From Liolophura sinensis (Eukaryota > Mollusca > Polyplacophora > Chitonida > Chitonidae), in the NCBI RefSeq assembly GCF_032854445.1, contig NC_088296.1:4737246-4801245 (forward strand): a DNA stretch of 64,000 bases, read 5' to 3'. Under the pieces are notes generated by a model. The model saw only the letters and a program-made list of their open reading frames with translations. It ran no database searches and was not told the DNA's origin. Position numbers and translations under genes: made by a program. This document shows, piece after piece, positions 24,301 through 56,949 of this stretch. Positions within the stretch are counted from its first letter, which is position 1. The number at the start of each line of letters is the position of its first letter.

Positions 24301-24977
24301 TATAGTAACATTAACAAATCTTGTCATACCATACTACATTTTGGTAGTCAAACAAAAAGTCAGTAAAAAGAGAAGCAATGTTAAGTCATTTGCATATCAT
24401 GCAAATATTAACTGCTTTTCTTTTCATGATTCTGTCATAATGTCATACGGTATAACGTCTTAATTATATAACTGTTTTGTGTACTTTCTTGGTTCTTTGT
24501 GTTACACGTCGTGTTGGGAATTCGTCTTGGAGTTATTGGCCTGTAACGTACATTTTATTTGACGGGTTGCATGCGAATGTCTGCTTCTAATTTCTGATCA
24601 TTCTGCGGTATGGTAGAACTGGAATTTGTAAAGTTTAAGTTGCTGTCTTGGTCATTTGGTAGAAAATATGAAGATATACCAGCTCATTGAAGATTCTGTT
24701 TTAACGAAAAGCACCTGAGAATGGCAAACAGCCAAAACTACAGCTGCCCTCGTGCTACGCCATCTGACTAGAATAACTTACCGGTGAGTGTACAAAGACT
24801 TCCGCTCAACGACCCCACCCATGACGTCTTCATGGGGTCCTCCTGGAACGTTTCTAACAGGAACACGTAGATGACCCCAATACCGTACAATGTAGACCCG
24901 ACGAAGACGAGAATCCCGAATGATGCGAGAAGTACAACCCAGGACCAGCCACAGTCTACATCATCTCTGGTGGTCAT
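15045..24977 (-). CDS. Monocarboxylate transporter-like protein (SLC16 family), five coding exons
   Basis: Assembled from exons 24977-24782, 21772-21628, 19945-19178, 17153-17103 and 15328-15045, all with AG/GT borders. Predicted length is 480 aa if one extra base in exon 2 is discounted; family members are usually about 450-550 aa. Visible family marks are the N-terminal signature (DCGWSWVV, canonical D/E-G-G-W-G-W), TM1 with GVIYVFLLETF, GPVAGYLTSR, LTYGVLVG then VGNGLAYTPAVVI, YGWRGMFLL, VGRVLAG in the second half, GPPVAG, DYSAS, and a last helix GSLMIVSSIFGMLVMVF ahead of a cytoplasmic tail. SLC16 proteins are 12-helix plasma-membrane carriers of monocarboxylates or related solutes. The substrate cannot be read from sequence; the pattern is closer to orphan MCT12/13/14-like members than to MCT1 (inference). 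The only defect is the frameshift in exon 2. Confidence 0.9.
15662..15776 (-). mobile_element. SINE family A, truncated, in MCT intron 4
   Basis: Contains the 3' half in reverse: 'ttgattggtgttttacat', 'ggcggccagcattatgg' and 'cccaggttgctg'. The tRNA head is absent. Confidence 0.75.
16489..16677 (+). mobile_element. SINE family A, 5'-truncated, in MCT intron 4
   Basis: Runs from the B-box phrase gagttcaagtaca through 'gctcatgctggcttcctct' and 'agtgaaatattcttgag' to the (AAAT)n tail. Opposite to the transporter gene. Confidence 0.85.
16868..16982 (-). other. tRNA-like Pol III head (possible SINE or tRNA relic)
   Basis: The minus strand has an A-box-like phrase (ggcaattggtagagc) and, about 65 bases on, a B-box-like phrase (cggtttaaatccc). 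The spacing fits a tRNA, but there is no convincing full cloverleaf. Confidence 0.35.
17103..17153 (-). CDS. MCT-like gene exon 4 (51 bp)
   Basis: Too small to show as an open frame. Acceptor ctttttctggcag ends at 17154. The exon gives ALVMEMSGDYSASVYLS in the required phase 1 to phase 1, then donor gtaagg. Placed between GPPVAG and GSLMIV it fills exactly the family segment that resembles xLYDxTGxYxxSFxxAG. The phase fit and family match make this a confident micro-exon. Confidence 0.8.
17154..19177 (-). other. MCT-like gene intron 3, no other gene
   Basis: AT-rich sequence without recognisable coding or SINE content. A degenerate B-box-like phrase lies at about 17402-17425. Confidence 0.5.
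19178..19945 (-). CDS. MCT-like gene exon 3 (core of the transporter)
   Basis: 768 bp, phase 1 to phase 1. Acceptor ctattcacag at 19955-19946, donor gtgaga after GPPVAG. Encodes about 256 residues covering helices 4 to 11: GLAYTPAVVI, YYFRKKLDLACGLAMTG, YGWRGMF, a short hydrophilic central loop, SFLVFCLGISVNSF, VASIVGRVLAG, YIFSSVFGMYIMVSFVVL and GLGALLGPPVAG. No stop or frameshift. GC content is clearly higher than in the flanking introns. Confidence 0.93.
20318..20838. repeat. 23-bp minisatellite in MCT intron 2
   Basis: About 22 copies of 'ggaaacaggtatgcagtata' plus three variable bases. Successive copies are 23 bp apart, for example 20581 and 20604. The minus strand reads through as a repetitive Tyr/Phe/Pro/His open frame that is an artefact. 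Confidence 0.93.
21185..22140. repeat. Local repeats flanking MCT exon 2
   Basis: A phrase of the type 'cgttgctctggttttactct' occurs at about 21218, 21578 and 22107. The 'ctggtggactaagtatcct' phrase occurs at about 21293, and three times in 21890-21985 as a roughly 36-bp tandem. Sequence at 21375-21460 and 22050-22105 resembles the arms of the foldback element at 29.3 kb. Exon 2 (21628-21772) sits among these copies. Confidence 0.6.
21628..21772 (-). CDS. MCT-like gene exon 2 with a one-base frameshift
   Basis: Acceptor tttctccaccag ends at 21773; donor gtaagt begins at 21627. The first part reads GPVAGYLTSRTCCRVTIMVG in the phase set by exon 1. The second part reads LLCLIGFATSSL and LFLTYGVLVG in the frame one base over. 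The switch point is the six-C run 21711-21716 (G on the coding strand). With five bases the exon is 144 bp, and both the family pattern (IxGGLLxxIGF) and the phase needed by exon 3 are satisfied. Either an assembly indel or a real mutation. Confidence 0.82.
22391..23927 (-). mobile_element. Tc1/mariner-type DNA transposon in MCT intron 1
   Basis: Perfect 27-bp inverted ends (tatactatccaaaaaaagaa..., 22391-22417 and 23901-23927), with the outermost TA on each side as the likely target duplication. The inside is about 1.53 kb and holds a single transposase frame. The element has the same orientation as its host gene. Confidence 0.92.
22589..23605 (-). pseudogene. Tc1-type DD34E transposase, lightly broken
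   Basis: The family reads PRLxxxxRxxxIGRLQAGES at the N-terminus, then a helix-turn-helix (SRRLHVSQSTISRL), a second recognition domain (GRPRVTTAAQDRY, SGQTVRNRLREHGL), and the catalytic core with WFSDESRF, FQQDNARPHTA and SPDLNPIEHLWDELDR. The second Asp and the Glu are 34 residues apart. Two lesions are visible: the expected start is GTG (asn-GTG-pro-arg) instead of ATG, and TAA replaces one codon just after GRLQAGES (about 23530). From 23377 to 22589 the frame is open and all three catalytic acids remain. Cut-and-paste transposition is the family's role; this copy is probably inactive. Confidence 0.88.
24500..24605. repeat. Dispersed repeat family D copy in MCT intron 1
   Basis: 'tgttgggaattcgtcttgga', 'ttattggcctg' and 'gcgaatgtctgcttcta' match 28130-28215 and 7530-7640. 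Confidence 0.45.
24782..24977 (-). CDS. MCT-like gene exon 1 (start codon, first helix)
   Basis: Begins MTTRDDVDCGWSWVV, continues through a hydrophobic helix and GVIYVFLLETFQED, and ends at SLCTLT plus one base before donor gtaagt. The start is chosen because the SLC16 D/E-GGW-GW signature normally lies within the first tens of residues. The bases just before ATG (cctgtacaag) could be an acceptor, so a 5' UTR exon may lie further right. Confidence 0.85.
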
Positions 24978-26430
24978 CTTGTACAGGAGGGACTGAGGTG
25001 ATTAGTCCAATACCTGTTAATAAATGTGGTAAGGATTTTTCACACAAGGCCTTTGTATCCGAAATATGGTGTGACAAACAGTAAGGGCAATGTTGAAAGG
25101 AAAGTCCATGAGCGGATTTCGCTATATACATGTACATACGTGACGAATACACCGGTGGTTAGGCCTAGTTGGACTCCCCGACGAACCCAGTAAAGTATGG
25201 GTTGTTTGTACAGTACTCGAAGCATTGTGAATTACACGGTGAACAGGTGTTAGTAAAGTGCTTGCGTAACTATGCAAAAACTACATTGCGACGTTCGTTA
25301 CGTGTATATTGTGTGAATAAATCAACAGCTCTTTGTAGGGGTAGGGGTGTTGTTGAAGAGCTACCTCCCGATAATCATGCAACTTCTGATCATCAAGGTC
25401 AAATCAAGGGCATACGCCATTTCGACGACCAATCATTTTTTTAACACGAAATTTATGACCTTTAGGGCAATATTCATGCGAAGCTGATATGCCAGCTACT
25501 TCAATGGGTGGCGTAAAGAGGTGATCATATATTGATGATTTTCTAATCGACAGGTATGATTAATTACAAATAACATTGAGAGAGAAATTTTGTTTCAATA
25601 AAATGGATGGTGCGCCACGGTAAATAAATGAGTTTTGCCCACTAGCTGCTTCAGCTGCGACTAATGCATCGCAGTTCAAACTATTTGGTATGTAAACTAC
25701 GCATCATATATACTGAAGTTTAATGTTTTGACTTAAGTGAAAACTCGCTTGTATAGATTGGTCCTCGAATATTAAAATATCATCATGTACTCTGTCTTTC
25801 CTCACCTCAGTACATGACTTATTTTTGCACGACTTATTTGCAATAATACAGTGCACTTTTATTATCCGTCAACAGGAAGAGAGGAGACCATAGAGGATCC
25901 ACCGCCTATAGGTAACATCCTTTAAGTTCTCTGTATATAATCAGGTATCAATAGTTCATTTCGTGCGGGAGTTGGATTCGAACCGACATCCTCATTCATT
26001 CGCCTTTAACGATATTTGCTGAGTGAGCAAAGGTTTTCGATCCAACTGCACGCTGGAAATCTCAGGCTAGTTCATGCCATGTAATGAGCGACTGTAATTT
26101 ACACTGAGAACAAACAAGAAAAGTAAACAGGGTTACAGACGCTACAGTATAGCCACTGTATGGACTTTCATGTGCCAAGCAACTAACGACTTAAGTCATA
26201 CATTGCAAGTGCTAAAAAGCCAAAGACGATTACGAAAGAAATCAAATTGTGGCTGCTAGTTCGTTCTAATTTGGCCGTGTTTAGCGATGAAGCCCTCTGT
26301 TATAGTGACAGAATAAAACCCTATTGAAACATTTAAATGCCGTCAAAAGTCTTAAATTCAGTGGTAGACTTAAGTAACCATGTTGATGCTATTAGATGTA
26401 AACGTTAGAACAGACATTCGTATATCAGCC
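24978..26430. other. No recognisable gene; upstream of MCT-like gene
   Basis: AT-rich sequence. It would contain any 5' UTR exon and promoter of the transporter, but nothing can be pinned down. A tRNA-like B-box phrase (minus strand ggttcgaatccaa) lies at about 25973-25985. Confidence 0.45.
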
Positions 26431-26432
26431 GT

Positions 26433-26612
26433 CCAAGTCCAGCTCATGCTGGCATCCTCTCCGGCCGTGCGTATCAAGGCCTGTAAGTAACCTGCGGACG
26501 TGGGTTTCCCCAGGACTCTACCTGGTGTCCTCCCATCGTGATGCTGCCCGCCGTCGTATCAGTAAAGTATTCTTAAGGACAGCGTAAAACAACAACCAAA
26601 TAAATAAATATA
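26433..26612 (+). mobile_element. SINE family A, 5'-truncated
   Basis: 'agtccagctcatgctggca', 'cctgcggacgtgggtttcc', 'taaagtattcttaaggac' and a (AAAT)n tail. Diverged copy. Confidence 0.8.
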
Positions 26613-27094
26613 CCAGCTGTCAACCAAATGAAAGTTTCATGTCAATAATCGCAAAGGCCAATTGCCAAAACAACGTTCAACACAAAACATTAAAGAACGA
26701 ATTCATACTATGAGCGACAGACAAGTTTCCAGTCATGTAACTGGACAGACACAGGGAATATTCTGGACAAATGAATGAAGTCAGGAGCTCATATGTCCAA
26801 CGTGGCGACGAATATACAGCCCCTACATCCTCGGGTTAAGCGGACTTAAACACAGCTATGGAGCAGCGTGACAGAGATTTTTCACATTATCATTATTTTC
26901 TTACTTGAGAAACAGTTGTAAACAGTTTCATGGAACAATTTTGACCTTCAGACAAAAAATTTTTGCAGTACTGATTTTTCGACGTTGGAAATGGTCGCGT
27001 AACAGTATATAATGCTGCGTTTTGGAATGGTAGCATATTCTGTAAGGCCTAACGTTTTCTGATTCTGTCTTTACCGTTGGACGAATTTCGAATG

Positions 27095-27335
27095 AATGAA
27101 TGTTTGGGGTTTAACGTCGTACTTAACAAGTATTTTGCCTTAGGAAGAGGAGTCGTTAGGTGTGTGTACACATTGTGTCTTCTTGTGGCAGGGGGAGTCC
27201 ATGCCGCCAAAGTGCTGTCGCCACTGAAGTATCATGCCCAAGACACCAAACCTGACACCACACCCAGTCACCTTATACTGACACCAGGCCAGTCGGTATT
27301 GTTTCCGTGGTCCACACCTCTCAGTGCTGGGCGCA
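27095..27335 (-). mobile_element. SINE family C copy
   Basis: Reverse-oriented relative of 42190-42385 and 8585-8775. On the plus strand it reads 'aatgtttggggtttaacgtc' then 'ttgtgtcttcttgtggcag', 'gccgccaaagtgctg' and 'ccacacctctcagtgctggg'. Its 3' end carries the phrase aagtacgacgttaaacccc, which is close to the 3' phrase of family B. Confidence 0.65.
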
Positions 27336-27339
27336 TTAC

Positions 27340-29115
27340 TCAATCAATTACATTACTCTTCAAAACAACCTTTGAAAACTACATGTAACGAAGACTATAA
27401 TACCGAATTAGCTTTACCCTCTCCCCTGAGCAGTCACTTCAAGTTGTGTTCTTCCCTCGACCGGCGACCATACCCCATCGCTTAGTCCTGACCGCTCAAT
27501 TCCTCTTCCCTCCGGCTGCGATCATTCCCTAACCCTCAGTCCTGTCCCCTCAACGCGTCTCCTTCCCTGCAGCCTAGAACACGACCCTACAGACACAGCT
27601 CAGGTCGATGAAGCTGCCAGGTGTGCGAGGGGCACACAATTCCTCGCCCAACAGAGCTGAATAGAAAAAGCAAAACCAATATTGGTTTAAAGCTTAAGTA
27701 TATCCGATGACGCATGCTAAACTTCTGAAAGAATATGAGGGTGTAAAGTGGGGGAATTAGATCGGTAAATTTGTACTTATCCAATATGTGTGTAGTTTGT
27801 TTGGAAATTCTCTGTGACTTATCCCCTTGTTTAAATACGGGTTGGAGAAACGGGATTACTACTTTACTTCTGTCTTGAACTACAAAATTAATGGTTCTTT
27901 AAAGCCAAGGTAACAAAATAAAACTGCAAACAGAGAGAAAAGTAAGCAAAACGATATTCATTGCGGATCAAATCAAAGCGCAACTGCGATACACATTTTA
28001 TTATCGACAACTGATATTCTAGCATGGTACATACTTTGCGTCTTTCCAACATCACTTGAGTGTTTCTCTTTGCATGACTCAGTGCTATCTTCGTACTTTA
28101 CATACTTTTTTTTTCTTTGGTACTTTTGGGAATTCGCCTTAGGATTATTGGTCTGGAACGTCCATCTTGGTTGACGACTGGTATTCGAATGTCTGTTCGA
28201 CGCATAGATTATGAACATCAAACAAACAAGCAGGAGTGAATGCTTTATCCAAACAGTAACTTCAGAAATGGTTATTTATTTAATACATTAAAACCATTGG
28301 ACTGTCAGTAAAAAGAATTCAGTGACAAACAACGGTTAAACAAAGTATCTATACACTGTCTGGTCATGTACTGTGGAAAATGAACAAACGCTTTCTGAAA
28401 TACGGATTGGTTCCTGCAATGAATTATTGGAAAAGGTAGAAAGTTATCAGAAGAGTAATGAAAAAGAAATAGATGAAACAAGACTTAACTAGAAAGGAAA
28501 CCCACTGTTAGGAGTCAAGGAAAAGGGGTGGATACGATAGTGGAATAACCTGTCGTTCCTTAATACTAAGTAACTCAGGGACAGAGTCAACCGATAAAGA
28601 GCTCATGGACAGAGTCAACCAGCAGATAAAACTAAGACAAAATTTACCACGAGGCTCTTTCAGGACAGCAGCAGCCACTACGCAAATATTTGAAGGGGGG
28701 GGGGGGAATCAACCAGTAAATGAATTTGGGAAATGTCAAGCAGGAGAATATTTCAAGACAAATTAAGAAAGTATGTGAGTCACGAATAAAGTCCGTCAGT
28801 ACACTCATCATGAACCCTGGAGGGTGCTCGATAGCCTCACATACTTGCCAATACCGGAGTTGCTTAACAAAAGGATGAAAACAAATCCTTATAGAACAGA
28901 CAAAAGTCCGGTTTAAACTGGTTTTCCTGTAACCTCAAGTACCGCTCCACAGGCATGCGAACATATGGTTCACCTTGAACGGAGTCACCTGTAGGCCTAT
29001 GTCACCGCCAGGGTGGTAAAATTGTAGCGAACCCTGATTTTCTCTTTGTACAAATCGTACCGTAACATACCTAAAACCGGCGTCTGCTTTAATCCAAGAT
29101 GAAAGCTTGAAGCCT
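27340..29115. other. No gene; family D repeat at 28030-28215
   Basis: Includes a family D copy (28030-28215) and a G-run near 28687-28697. No open frame with recognisable content on either strand. Confidence 0.5.
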
Positions 29116-29118
29116 CTT

Positions 29119-30124
29119 TAGAAAACTGGATTTTATCTGATTTTCTTTAAGAGGTACGCTTTTATACCCAGTAGCACATAAAGCATTATAAGTTCAATGG
29201 AAATCGATCACCCATTTTGCTAATTTGTTAAACTGTTACATGATTTGAACTTATTGCAAGAGGTAAACCATTTTCGTCTGAAAGTTAGACCATACAACTG
29301 CATTTGAGTAATTCTGGACAAATGACGGCTGAATAATTTGCAATTAGCATCAGCGCATTTTTTTTAACCTAATTCGGCTTAAACCATGGTGCTGTGAGGC
29401 GGACTACTGCTTATGCCATGGTGCAAGGGGGGGGGGGGGGGGGGTGTTATTTGCTACTGCTTAAGCCATGGTGAGAGGGGTGTGCTATTTGCTACTGCTT
29501 AAGCCATGGTGCTAGGGAGCGAGTAATTGGCTACTGCTTAAGCATGGTGCTAAGGGCGAGTTATTTGCTACTAGTCATAGTATTTTTAATAGAAATAAGC
29601 GGTAGCCAATTACTCGCCCCCTAGCAACATGGCTTAAGCAGTTGCCAATTACTCGCCCCTAGCAACATGGCTTATGCAGTAGCCAATTACTTGTTCCCTA
29701 GCACCATGGCTTAAGCAGTAGCCAATTACTTGTTCCCTAGCACGGTAGCTTAAACAGAAGTCAATAACTCGTACCCTCCCCCCCCCCCCCAGCACCATGG
29801 CTTAAGCAGTAGTCAATTAAGGCTTAAGACGAATTAGGTAAAACAAATGCGCTGATGCTAATTGCAAATTATTCAGATGTCATTTGTCTAGAGCTACTCA
29901 AAATGCAGTTGTGTGGTCTAACTTTCAGACAAAAATGGTTTACCTCTTGCAATAAGTTCAAATCATGTAACATGGTTTACCTCTTGCAATGAGTTCAAAT
30001 CATGTAACAGTTTAACAAATTAGCAAAATGGGTGATCGATTTCCATTGAACTTATAATGCTTAATATGTTACTGCTTATAAAAGCGTACCTCTTAAAGAA
30101 AATCAGATATAATCCAGTTTTCTA
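29119..30124. mobile_element. Foldback element: 1-kb imperfect palindrome
   Basis: The left arm starts GAAAACTGGATTTTATCTG at 29121. The right arm ends with its complement at 30122. TA stands on both outer sides. Arms are about 450-500 bp, and their apex near 29580-29597 is built of a 39-bp tandem unit ('ggcttaagcagtagccaatt') in opposite orientations on each side, four copies left and five right. An 18-G run (29427-29444) in the left arm pairs with a 13-C run (29778-29790) in the right. The right arm carries a roughly 40-bp tandem duplication (29933-30008) absent from the left. No ORF. Probably a non-autonomous foldback/MITE-like DNA element. Confidence 0.85.
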
Positions 30125-30173
30125 CATTGCTGCTCAGTGTTCATTTAATTTTGCTCTAAGTTCTAAAATTGTA

Positions 30174-30383
30174 ATGGTTTACAACGGCGGCCAGCATTAT
30201 GGTGCGAGGAAACCGGGTAGAGCCCGGAGGAAACCCACGGCCATCCGTAGGTTGCTGGAAGACCTTCCCACTTACAGCTGGAGAGGAAACCAGCATGAGC
30301 TGGACTTAAACTCACAGCCACCGCATTGGTGAGGGTCATTACGCTGCGCTAGCGTGCTGACCAACTGAACCACCGAGGCCCCG
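30174..30383 (-). mobile_element. SINE family A, near-complete head, 3' tail missing
   Basis: Reverse copy from 'ggcggccagcattatggtg' to the complement of the tRNA-like head ('gcgctagcg', 'ccaactgaaccaccgaggcc'). Confidence 0.85.
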
Positions 30384-30412
30384 TTATATATCAACATGTG
30401 CAGGGCAGAGCA

Positions 30413-30505
30413 TTGTGTTTGCGTCGTACGTGTCAAAGCTTGCGTCGTACGTGCCATTTGCTTGTGTCGTACGTGCCAAAGCTTGTGTCGTACGTGCCAA
30501 AGGTC
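30413..30505. repeat. Short tandem repeat with CGTACG core
   Basis: Four to five copies of a 21-22 bp unit 'gtgtcgtacgtgccaaagct', each containing the palindrome cgtacg. About 1 kb upstream of the FECH start. Confidence 0.8.
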
Positions 30506-30509
30506 GGTG

Positions 30510-31325
30510 GTTTACTCATGGCACTCGGTTATCCTCAACCCATAAACCTGACCACCATAATATCATATAAAGAGTATAAATTATGGCCGCATCAGGCGTA
30601 AGATAGGTTTATCGTTGCCTGGCCATCTGGGGCATTTGCCTCACGCGATGATTGTAATAACAACCAGAACCAGAAGTCCTGTCAGAACTAAATAAGACAA
30701 TGGTACATTTAAAGCACCAATAATGAAGATTAAATATATATTTCGGCAATGATATTCAGAATTAATCTCTTAAATTTAAATATGATCTGCCAAGGAAAAT
30801 TGCTGATTAGGCAAATTATTCAAGTGTCGGAGAAAATATCCTTTCTATTTTCAGAAGAACGATTTTTTTTGCTTGCTTTGCTCATAACATAACATAACAT
30901 ATGGATGAAAACTAGTTCTTGTTTCTTGACGAACATAACTTTTTGTCATTTGTGATATTTAACCGCGTGAATGTTGCAACCTTAAATGAAAAAAACGGTC
31001 ATAAATGATACACCACAAGTTAGAAATAGACCTTTAAATAGTAGTTGTACATGTGAATGCCTACCTTATAGAAACTATATACGGGACAATTTTCGTATAT
31101 TTTCGATCTATGGAATTCAAACTCTTTTTCAGATGGTTCTTACTTTTGTCATCTAATAGCCGACTTAGGCCCCCTATGCACTTTTGGAAAATACCGCATT
31201 CGGTTCATTGCGTTTTTTCCCCAATATAAAATATTTTGCATTGAAGATGTTTGCAAACCTGCCTGAAATGAAGAAATGTACAGTAACACTTTGAGTCTTT
31301 TAAAGGTAATAGTAAATCATTTTCC
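30510..31325. other. Upstream region of FECH, no gene
   Basis: AT-rich, no recognisable coding content. Holds the FECH proximal promoter only by position. Confidence 0.4.
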
Positions 31326-31328
31326 TCA

Positions 31329-31386
31329 TATAAGTGAAATATTCTTGAGTACGGCGTAAAACACCAATCAAATAAATAAATAAATC
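31329..31386 (+). mobile_element. SINE family A, 3' end only
   Basis: 'agtgaaatattcttgagtac' and 'aaacaccaatcaaat' plus tail, ending about 85 bp before the FECH start codon. The SINE end therefore lies within the proximal promoter. Confidence 0.85.
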
Positions 31387-31471
31387 AAATCTGTGAGACG
31401 TACGCTAATACAGTAGCCTCCCTTTGGCCAGACTCTTCTCATAAAAGAGGCGTGTTACTGCTCCCGGGAAG

Positions 31472-54018
<22,547 letters not shown>

Positions 54019-54471
54019 ACGTGAATCTCCAGTAGCATTTTTAAAAAAAAAAATTTTATTTTTTTAAATTTTTTTTGTTGAGAATTTTTCCCTGTTAAGA
54101 ATTTTTTTTAGGTGAGTGATGTTGATGTTGTGGTGAAAACCTGAAATTCTGACCCTGAGCAGTTTTTTGTTTTTCACACAAGGCATGTGTCATGATATTC
54201 TGTATTCACATGTGTGTATTCATGTATTCACATGTGTGTATTCATGTATTCACATGTGTGTACAAGTGGACCTACATGTAAGGTGATGTCCTGTGTATTT
54301 CTGTCTCTGAGTTAAGAGTCACACCAGTAACATAAGACTGATGCTTGTGTAGGGTTGTAATATTAAGGCTATGGCATAATGACTGATTGGAGTATTGTTA
54401 TTTGTTGACATACACATTTTAATATGTATAAAAATTTTTCGTGTAGTTTTGCTTGTTTGATATGCTTTAAT

Positions 54472-55300
54472 ATGTTCAGCTTGTTCAAGTTCAACACATG
54501 TTCAGCTTGTTCGAGTTCAACACAAGTTCAGCTTGTCCAAGTTCAACACAAGTTCAGTTTGTTCAACACATGTTCAGCTTGTTCAAGTTCAACACATGTT
54601 CAGCTTGTTCAAGCTCAACACATGTTCTGGTTGTTCAAGTTCAACACATGTTCAGCTTGTTCAAGTTCAACACATGGTCAGCTTGTTCAAGTTCAACACA
54701 TGGTCAGCTTGTTCAAGTTCAACACATGTTCAGCTTGTTCAAGTTCAGCTTGTTCAACACATGTTCAGCTTGTTCGAGTTCAACACAAGTTCAGCTTGTC
54801 CAAGTTCAACACAAGTTCAGTTTGTTCAACATGTGTCTACCTTGTTGAAGTTCAACACATGTTCAGCTTACTTCATGTTCAACACATGTTCAGCTTCTTC
54901 AAGTTCAACACATGTTCAGATTGTTCAATACATGTTCAGCTTGTTCAAATTCAGCACATGTTCTGCTTGTTGAAGTTCAACACATGTTCAACTTGTTCAA
55001 GCTCAACACATGTTCAACTTGTTCAATACATGTTCAGCTTGTTCAAGTTCAACACAAGTTCAGCTTGTTCAATACATGTTCAGCTTGTTGAAGTTCAACA
55101 TATCTTCAGCTTATTCTGGTTCAACACATCTTCAGCTTGTTCAACACAAGTTCAGCTTGTTCAATACATGTTCAGCTTGTTCAAGTTCAACACATGTTTA
55201 GCTTGTCCAAGTTCAACACGTATTCACCTTGTTCAAGTTCAGCTTGTTCAAGTTCAACACATGTTCAGCTGGTTCAAGCTCATCACAAGTTCATCTTGTG
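54472..55300. repeat. 26-bp minisatellite just downstream of FECH
   Basis: About 32 copies of 'ttcagcttgttcaagttcaa' plus 'cacatg', with deletions giving 17-18 bp units. Starts about 450 bp after the FECH stop, so it may lie in the 3' UTR. No AATAAA is seen between the stop and the array. Confidence 0.95.
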
Positions 55301-55689
55301 GTTCATATTCAGCAAATATGTACATCTTGGAGTTCAAGATTCTTTTGACATTTTAATCTACATTAATTGATAATGTAGATAATGTGATATTGCATTCTTA
55401 TAAAGGAATGTCAGAAAATGCATTTACATCTGTGCTCAAAGCATAGTGCTCTGCTTTTCTTCAAAATCTAAAATTATTTTTGTCTCATTTTAGCAGTAAT
55501 TTACTTTCCTTCACAAGTGTTACTTTTCTCTCTGTGACGGACAGTATGTAACGTGTAACTTCACAGACCACAAAGTGTTTTAACCTTTCGCTTCCAACAC
55601 ATTGTGTTAATGTACATGACTAATAACACAATACAAGTTAGACACAGAAAGAATAATCCTTAAAAACAAAAATGGTACAACAAACATTT

Positions 55690-56125
55690 TCAGACTGTTC
55701 ACTCGCACACTTTCTGCCTTCTCTCTAACACTCTTTGACTTCTATTTTTTAACACTGCATAACTGTGTCTGAACACGCATTCATACTTCTTACACATTTT
55801 TTGACTTTTAATGAATTCTGACTTTTTTTACACTTTCTTATTTTTGTTACACTCTTCTATCTTCTCACACAATTTCTGACTTCCCAAACACTTCATGACT
55901 TTTCACACACTTTATTCCCTGTTACACAGTTTCTGACATACCTGAACACTTTCTGACTTCTTATGTACTTTCTGACTTCTTACACACTTTTGGACTTCTT
56001 ACACACTTTCAGACTTTTTACACACTTCTATCTTCTCAAACACCTCATGACTTTTCACACACTGTATTCCTTGTTATGTGCTTTCTGACATACTCGAACA
56101 CTTCTTGACTTCTTACACACTTTCA
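55690..56125. repeat. Degenerate tandem repeat (about 20 bp)
   Basis: Loose repeats of 'acactttctgacttcttaca'. Unit length varies, and divergence is much higher than in neighbouring arrays. The interval 55300-55690 shows nothing else. Confidence 0.6.
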
Positions 56126-56403
56126 GACTTCTTGTTCATAGGTACACATCTTAGGACATAAATGCAAGAAAGATATGGTGCTAATTTTCTGCTCTTGTGT
56201 GGAAATGTTCAATATATGTGTGCGTTGAGTATTAAGCTTGTTTGAGATTTTGCAGCGGTCTGCAGATGATAGTGAGCCAGGTGCTAACACAAGATAGGCT
56301 ACAGTGAGGTGATTTTTCACTTCAGCCGGATAGCCAGTTTGAAGTTGGCAGATTTTAGTGGTACTTGTCCTTCATGTACCCAAAAGAGATTCCTCGTGGG
56401 AGA

Positions 56404-56600
56404 TGGGGTTTAAAGCGCTAACCCAGCATAATGACTGGAGCCTGTCACCAGTGTGATCTCTGTAAGTCCAGTTGGTCTTGCTAGCTTCCTGTCAGGTCGT
56501 ATATGGGAAGGCCTGTCAGCAACCTGGGGATGGTCGTGGGTTTCCTTCGTTGCTCTGCCTGTTTTCGACCCACAATGATGTTGGTCGAAAATAAATAAAA
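56404..56600 (+). mobile_element. SINE family A, diverged
   Basis: 'gcgctaacccagcataatga', 'gggaaggcctgtcagcaacc', 'gatggtcgtgggtttcctt' and an AAAT tail. The 3' conserved 'gtgaaatattcttgag' part is deleted. Confidence 0.75.
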
Positions 56601-56854
56601 GACATTGATAGTGGGATTGATCATTATGTACATATCAAGCCACAGTTTCGTAGATCTGTAAATACCCAGCCACAGTTTCGTAGTTGACACTGTGGTGGCA
56701 GTGACATTTGTGTATTAGCATTGAGATATATACGCATATAGGCCCACTTATGATACCTTGATCATTTTAGAGTTAAACTCTTTTGCTGTTGATGCCAGTA
56801 AGTAGGGGAGAGAATGATAAAGGTTGTAATAGAACCTGTATGAGCAGTATGGCT

Positions 56855-56948
56855 GTGCCAGGTTCCTCCCACCATTATGCTGGCTGCCGTTATATAAGTG
56901 AAATATTCTTGAGCATGGCGTTAAACATCAATCAAATAAATAAGTAAA
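56855..56948 (+). mobile_element. SINE family A, 3' end
   Basis: 'ggttcctcccaccattatgc' to 'taaacatcaatcaaataaat'. Confidence 0.85.
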
Positions 56949-56949
56949 A

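Noticed and set aside
31440-31449. TATA-like cataaaagag before FECH
   Set aside because: Would place initiation at or inside the start codon, and TISU-type promoters usually lack TATA. Not supported enough to annotate.
54424-55356. 310-codon Ser/Cys/Phe-rich frame
   Set aside because: Artefact of the 26-bp repeat downstream of FECH.
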